NCBI RefSeq assembly: GCF_022664535.1 | Contig: NZ_JAKUJY010000001.1 | Coordinates: forward strand, 62,001-126,000 | Direction: 5' to 3' | Length of the DNA: 64,000 nucleotides | Origin: Sphingobium trunci | Lineage (GTDB): Bacteria > Pseudomonadota > Alphaproteobacteria > Sphingomonadales > Sphingomonadaceae | Notes under the pieces: model-generated | What the model saw: the letters and a program-made list of their open reading frames with translations, nothing else | What the model was told of the DNA's origin: nothing | The model's database searches: none | Part shown: positions 61,787 through 64,000 of the stretch, piece after piece | Position numbering within the stretch: position 1 is the stretch's first letter | How the letters are laid out: every line of letters begins with the position of its first letter | Position numbers and translations under genes: made by a program

Positions 61787-63180
61787 AGGCGCGAGGCGAT
61801 AGCGGCTGGCAGCTCCACAAGCAAATCATCCGCCACGAAAGCCGCCCCGGCTCGCCGCGCAGCTTCTCCATGCAGCCAAAGCGCCTCGCAAGCGGCGCGA
61901 AATCCATCCCCGGTCACGGCGAGCCTACCCGCTACCAGCCCCGCCAGCACATCGCCGGTGCCTGCCGTGGAAAGCCAGCTGCTGCTCCCGGGCGAAACAG
62001 CGACGCGTCCATCCGGCGCCGCGATGACACTGTCATGACCCTTATACAGGACGATCGCCCCCGCACGTCTTGCGGCGGCGAGCGCCCGATCGATCTTGCT
62101 GCCCGGCAAATCGCCGAACAAGCGGACGAACTCGCCCTCATGCGGCGTGATGATGGCTCCCGAAGGGATGGCGGCCAGCCTCTTGTCCGCCAGAATGACC
62201 AACGCATCGGCGTCCAGCACCAGCGGATGCCGGTGCGCCATGACGGCCTCCAGCCGATCCAGGGCATAATGATCCCGGCCCAGTCCTGGGCCAACCAGAA
62301 CCGCGCCGATCCGGGGATCGTTCAACGCCTTGCTTATGTGAGGCGACGTCGCTGCAGCTTGTGTGACGATCGCATCCGGTCCGCCAATCCCCCCGTCCTG
62401 TGCCAGCCGACGGATCATGCCCGCACCCGACCGCGCTGCGGCATGGCTGGCCAATATGCTCGCCCCCGCCATTTCCCCGCCCACCACGGCGACCAGCCCA
62501 CGCTTATATTTGTGGGAGGACGGCCCCGGCTCCGACAGATGCGGCGGCGCAAGCCGTTGGGCGGCCGACGGCGAAGCATCAATGCCGATATCGACGCAGA
62601 TCAGCCGCTGCCACCGCGCCGCAGCCGGTTGCAGCAGATGTGCGGGCTTGAACGCGCCCAATGCGATGCAGATGCCAAAAGACGGTGTCGCAGAAAGCAA
62701 GGCGCCACTGTCCGTATCGACACCGCTGGGCAGGTCGAGCGCATAGCTCAAGCTCGCATGCTCCACCAGGGTGGAGAGCTTTTCGGCCAGCTTCCCATCC
62801 AGCCCCCGTGACAATCCCGTACCAAAAAGGGCATCCACGACTTGTACGGCCGGTACGGCGTTCATCACATCTTCCACGGGTCCCGCCCACGCCTCGCGAG
62901 CCTTGAGACTGGAAGATGTCCGGCTTTCGCCCAGGGCTGCGATCCGAACCGCTACGCCTCGCGCGCGCAATATCCGCCCTATGACGAACCCGTCGCCGCC
63001 ATTGTTGCCGGGGCCGCAAAGGATGAGCAGGTCACGCCTGCCGCCCGCTCGCCAGATGATTTCCGCCGCCGCCGCGCCTGCGCGTTCCATCAGTTCATAT
63101 TCCGGAACGCCGGACGCGAAGACAGCCTGTTCGGCCGCCCGCATTTGCGCTCCGGTCAGGATCACGTTGCTGCTCATCAT
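61783..63180 (-). CDS. nnrD: Bifunctional NAD(P)H-hydrate epimerase/dehydratase
   Basis: A 465-residue metabolite-repair enzyme. The N-terminal NnrE (YjeF_N) domain has MERAGAAAAE, LCGPGNNGGDGFVIGR and DALFGTGLSRGLDG; the C-terminal NnrD (carbohydrate-kinase-like) domain has KRGLVAVVGGE, VGPGLGRD, ITPHEGEFVRLFG and STAGTGDVLAGLVAG. It re-forms NAD(P)H from its damaged hydrate. Two ATGs (63180, 63177) begin the frame. It overlaps the small lipoprotein gene upstream and the RNA methyltransferase downstream. Confidence 0.94.
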   Translation of the reverse strand: MMSSNVILTGAQMRAAEQAVFASGVPEYELMERAGAAAAEIIWRAGGRRDLLILCGPGNNGGDGFVIGRILRARGVAVRIAALGESRTSSSLKAREAWAGPVEDVMNAVPAVQVVDALFGTGLSRGLDGKLAEKLSTLVEHASLSYALDLPSGVDTDSGALLSATPSFGICIALGAFKPAHLLQPAAARWQRLICVDIGIDASPSAAQRLAPPHLSEPGPSSHKYKRGLVAVVGGEMAGASILASHAAARSGAGMIRRLAQDGGIGGPDAIVTQAAATSPHISKALNDPRIGAVLVGPGLGRDHYALDRLEAVMAHRHPLVLDADALVILADKRLAAIPSGAIITPHEGEFVRLFGDLPGSKIDRALAAARRAGAIVLYKGHDSVIAAPDGRVAVSPGSSSWLSTAGTGDVLAGLVAGRLAVTGDGFRAACEALWLHGEAARRAGAAFVADDLLVELPAAIASRL

Positions 63181-63524
63181 CTCGCTCCCTGGCTCAATAA
63201 GGCCGGCAGGCGATAACGGTCCTCTCCTATCCTTATCTCTATCCTGCCCTTGCCGACGATCGAGATGCTGGCATCCTCGGCCCCATCGGCAGGCACGACG
63301 CCGCGCCCGTCGGCGACGATCCGGAACCGCCGGAAGCCTCCATCAGCATGACGCAGCGTCAAGAGGTCACCCTGCCGCTCGATCGGACAGCTTGCGGCCC
63401 AGTCGCCATGCGGACCGATGGCGCATTCGATCCTTGTCCGGGCATTTTCCTCGCGCGGTCCGCAACCCATCAACGCGATGCAACAGCATAGCATGCCGAT
63501 CAGCGGCACCCTATCGTTCATCAT
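63177..63524 (-). CDS. Small putative lipoprotein of unknown function
   Basis: A 115-residue protein with the lipoprotein signal MNDRVPLIGMLCCCIALMGC (lipobox LMGC) and a mature domain of short beta-like segments (TRIECAIGPHGDW, CPIERQGDLLTLRHADGGFRRF) containing two cysteines. No family recognised. It is embedded in a chain of overlapping genes: its ATG overlaps the end of the amidohydrolase gene (ATGATGA) and its stop overlaps the start of the NAD(P)HX-repair gene, so it is certainly translated with them. Confidence 0.75.
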   Translation of the reverse strand: MMNDRVPLIGMLCCCIALMGCGPREENARTRIECAIGPHGDWAASCPIERQGDLLTLRHADGGFRRFRIVADGRGVVPADGAEDASISIVGKGRIEIRIGEDRYRLPALLSQGAR

Positions 63525-64000
63525 GCCAGCCTGTTGCGGCATTGCAGCACGATGGGCGCCAACATATCCGCAAAGCGTTTCTGCCCCGCCGCGCCGCCAA
63601 CCAGATCCTGCCGCATCTCGATGCCCAGATAGGGAATGCCATTGCCTTCCGCGTGCCGGTTCATCGTGGCGTTCAGGACCTTGCCCGAATAGGGAAGCTG
63701 GTCCCCGACCGTCAGCCCGGCGGTCTCCAGCAGCGGTATCGCGATGCGGGCCGCCCGGTCATCCTCATTATAGAGAATGCCGATGTCCCAGGGGCGTTGC
63801 TGACCAGGGTCGCTGGCGAGCCGCGGCGTAAAACTGTGGACCGACAGGATGAAGGGTGACCCCATGCGGTCCAGCAGCGCGCCGATATGATGATGATAGG
63901 GATGATGAAAACGGATCATCCTTTCAGTCAGATCGGCATGGCGATTGCCGGGAACGGCGTGCCCGTCGCTCATCACCGGCAGCAACCCCGGTGCGTCCTC
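63521..64000 (-). CDS. N-formylglutamate amidohydrolase family protein (5' end beyond the window)
   Basis: The open minus-strand frame runs off the window edge; 159 residues plus stop are visible. Segments typical of the N-formylglutamate amidohydrolase (HutG-like) family include SDGHAVPGN, YHHHIGALLD, LSVHSFTPRL, WDIGILYNED and YLGIEMRQDLVG. Members release formate from N-formylglutamate in histidine breakdown, but family members outside hut clusters, as here, have uncertain substrates. It heads the run into the small lipoprotein gene. Confidence 0.88.
   Translation of the reverse strand, partial: EDAPGLLPVMSDGHAVPGNRHADLTERMIRFHHPYHHHIGALLDRMGSPFILSVHSFTPRLASDPGQQRPWDIGILYNEDDRAARIAIPLLETAGLTVGDQLPYSGKVLNATMNRHAEGNGIPYLGIEMRQDLVGGAAGQKRFADMLAPIVLQCRNRLA

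Noticed and set aside
60835-62038. Plus-strand frames opposite the RNA methyltransferase and NAD(P)HX-repair genes
   Set aside because: Shadows of well-conserved minus-strand genes; no ribosome site or motif.
1-64000. Prophage, insertion sequence, CRISPR or toxin-antitoxin island
   Set aside because: No integrase, transposase, Cas or clear toxin pair was seen, and repeats are short dispersed palindromes rather than regularly spaced arrays.

Overview
The window is 64 kb of GC-rich chromosomal DNA packed with housekeeping genes. Its gene content points to an alphaproteobacterium, most likely of the Sphingomonadaceae (Sphingobium/Sphingomonas-like). Supporting markers are a C4-type 5-aminolevulinate synthase, alphaproteobacterial-type AddB, a DivL-type pseudo-histidine kinase, PhaR, an ScfR regulator beside propionyl-CoA carboxylase, a betaine-lipid btaAB pair and the carboxynorspermidine polyamine route. 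The genus is inference. I saw no prophage, insertion sequence, CRISPR array, rRNA or plasmid gene.

Layout. 1-6603 (minus): divL, tsaE, amgK, murU and addB (3' end outside the window), chained by overlaps of 1-8 bp, joining cell-cycle signalling, tRNA t6A synthesis, peptidoglycan recycling and recombination. 6780-11716: ahcY with an unusual structured leader, a secreted protein, a YqgE protein, a peroxiredoxin and AMP nucleosidase. 11726-17196 (minus): a hydrolase, a YjdF-like membrane protein, a GFA protein, asd, a secreted DPP IV-like peptidase and tRNA-Val(CAC). 17331-22023: an entericidin-like lipoprotein, hslVU, an archaeal/eukaryotic-type proS and phaR. 22022-24334 (plus): a PHA-synthase-like hydrolase and a thiolase. 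24398-27076 (minus): an MFS transporter read in frame into alanine racemase. 27228-35180 (minus): csaA, pccA, bioB, scpA, mce and pccB, the biotin- and B12-dependent propionyl-CoA to succinyl-CoA pathway, divergent from scfR across a cluster of TTTGCAAA boxes.

36786-43368: a 2OG-Fe dioxygenase, gor, pgi, the lepB-rnc-era operon and an Flp pilin. 43434-48427 (minus): plsY, dprA, a low-GC membrane protein and topA. 48684-50861 (plus): murI and hemA. 50923-52787 (minus): btaAB. 52936-55508 (plus): a ligase-associated exonuclease and an ATP-dependent DNA ligase. 56701-60506 (plus): carboxynorspermidine dehydrogenase and decarboxylase plus ornithine decarboxylase, a spermidine route without SpeD/SpeE. 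60581-64000 (minus): an RlmD-type methyltransferase, NAD(P)HX repair enzyme, a small lipoprotein and an N-formylglutamate amidohydrolase (5' end outside the window).

The points most worth following are the in-frame MFS-alanine racemase fusion, the ahcY leader (operator-like palindrome, 11-bp stem and a possible pseudoknot against the Shine-Dalgarno), the Tyr-for-His substitution in the DivL-type kinase, the ScfR box cluster, the ornithine decarboxylase leader, and palindromic repeats sitting in the gaps of the propionate operon. TTG or GTG starts are common here (ahcY, thiolase, bioB, rnc, era, hemA, CANSDH, ODC). Long open frames opposite or alongside real genes are an effect of the high GC content and were left out.
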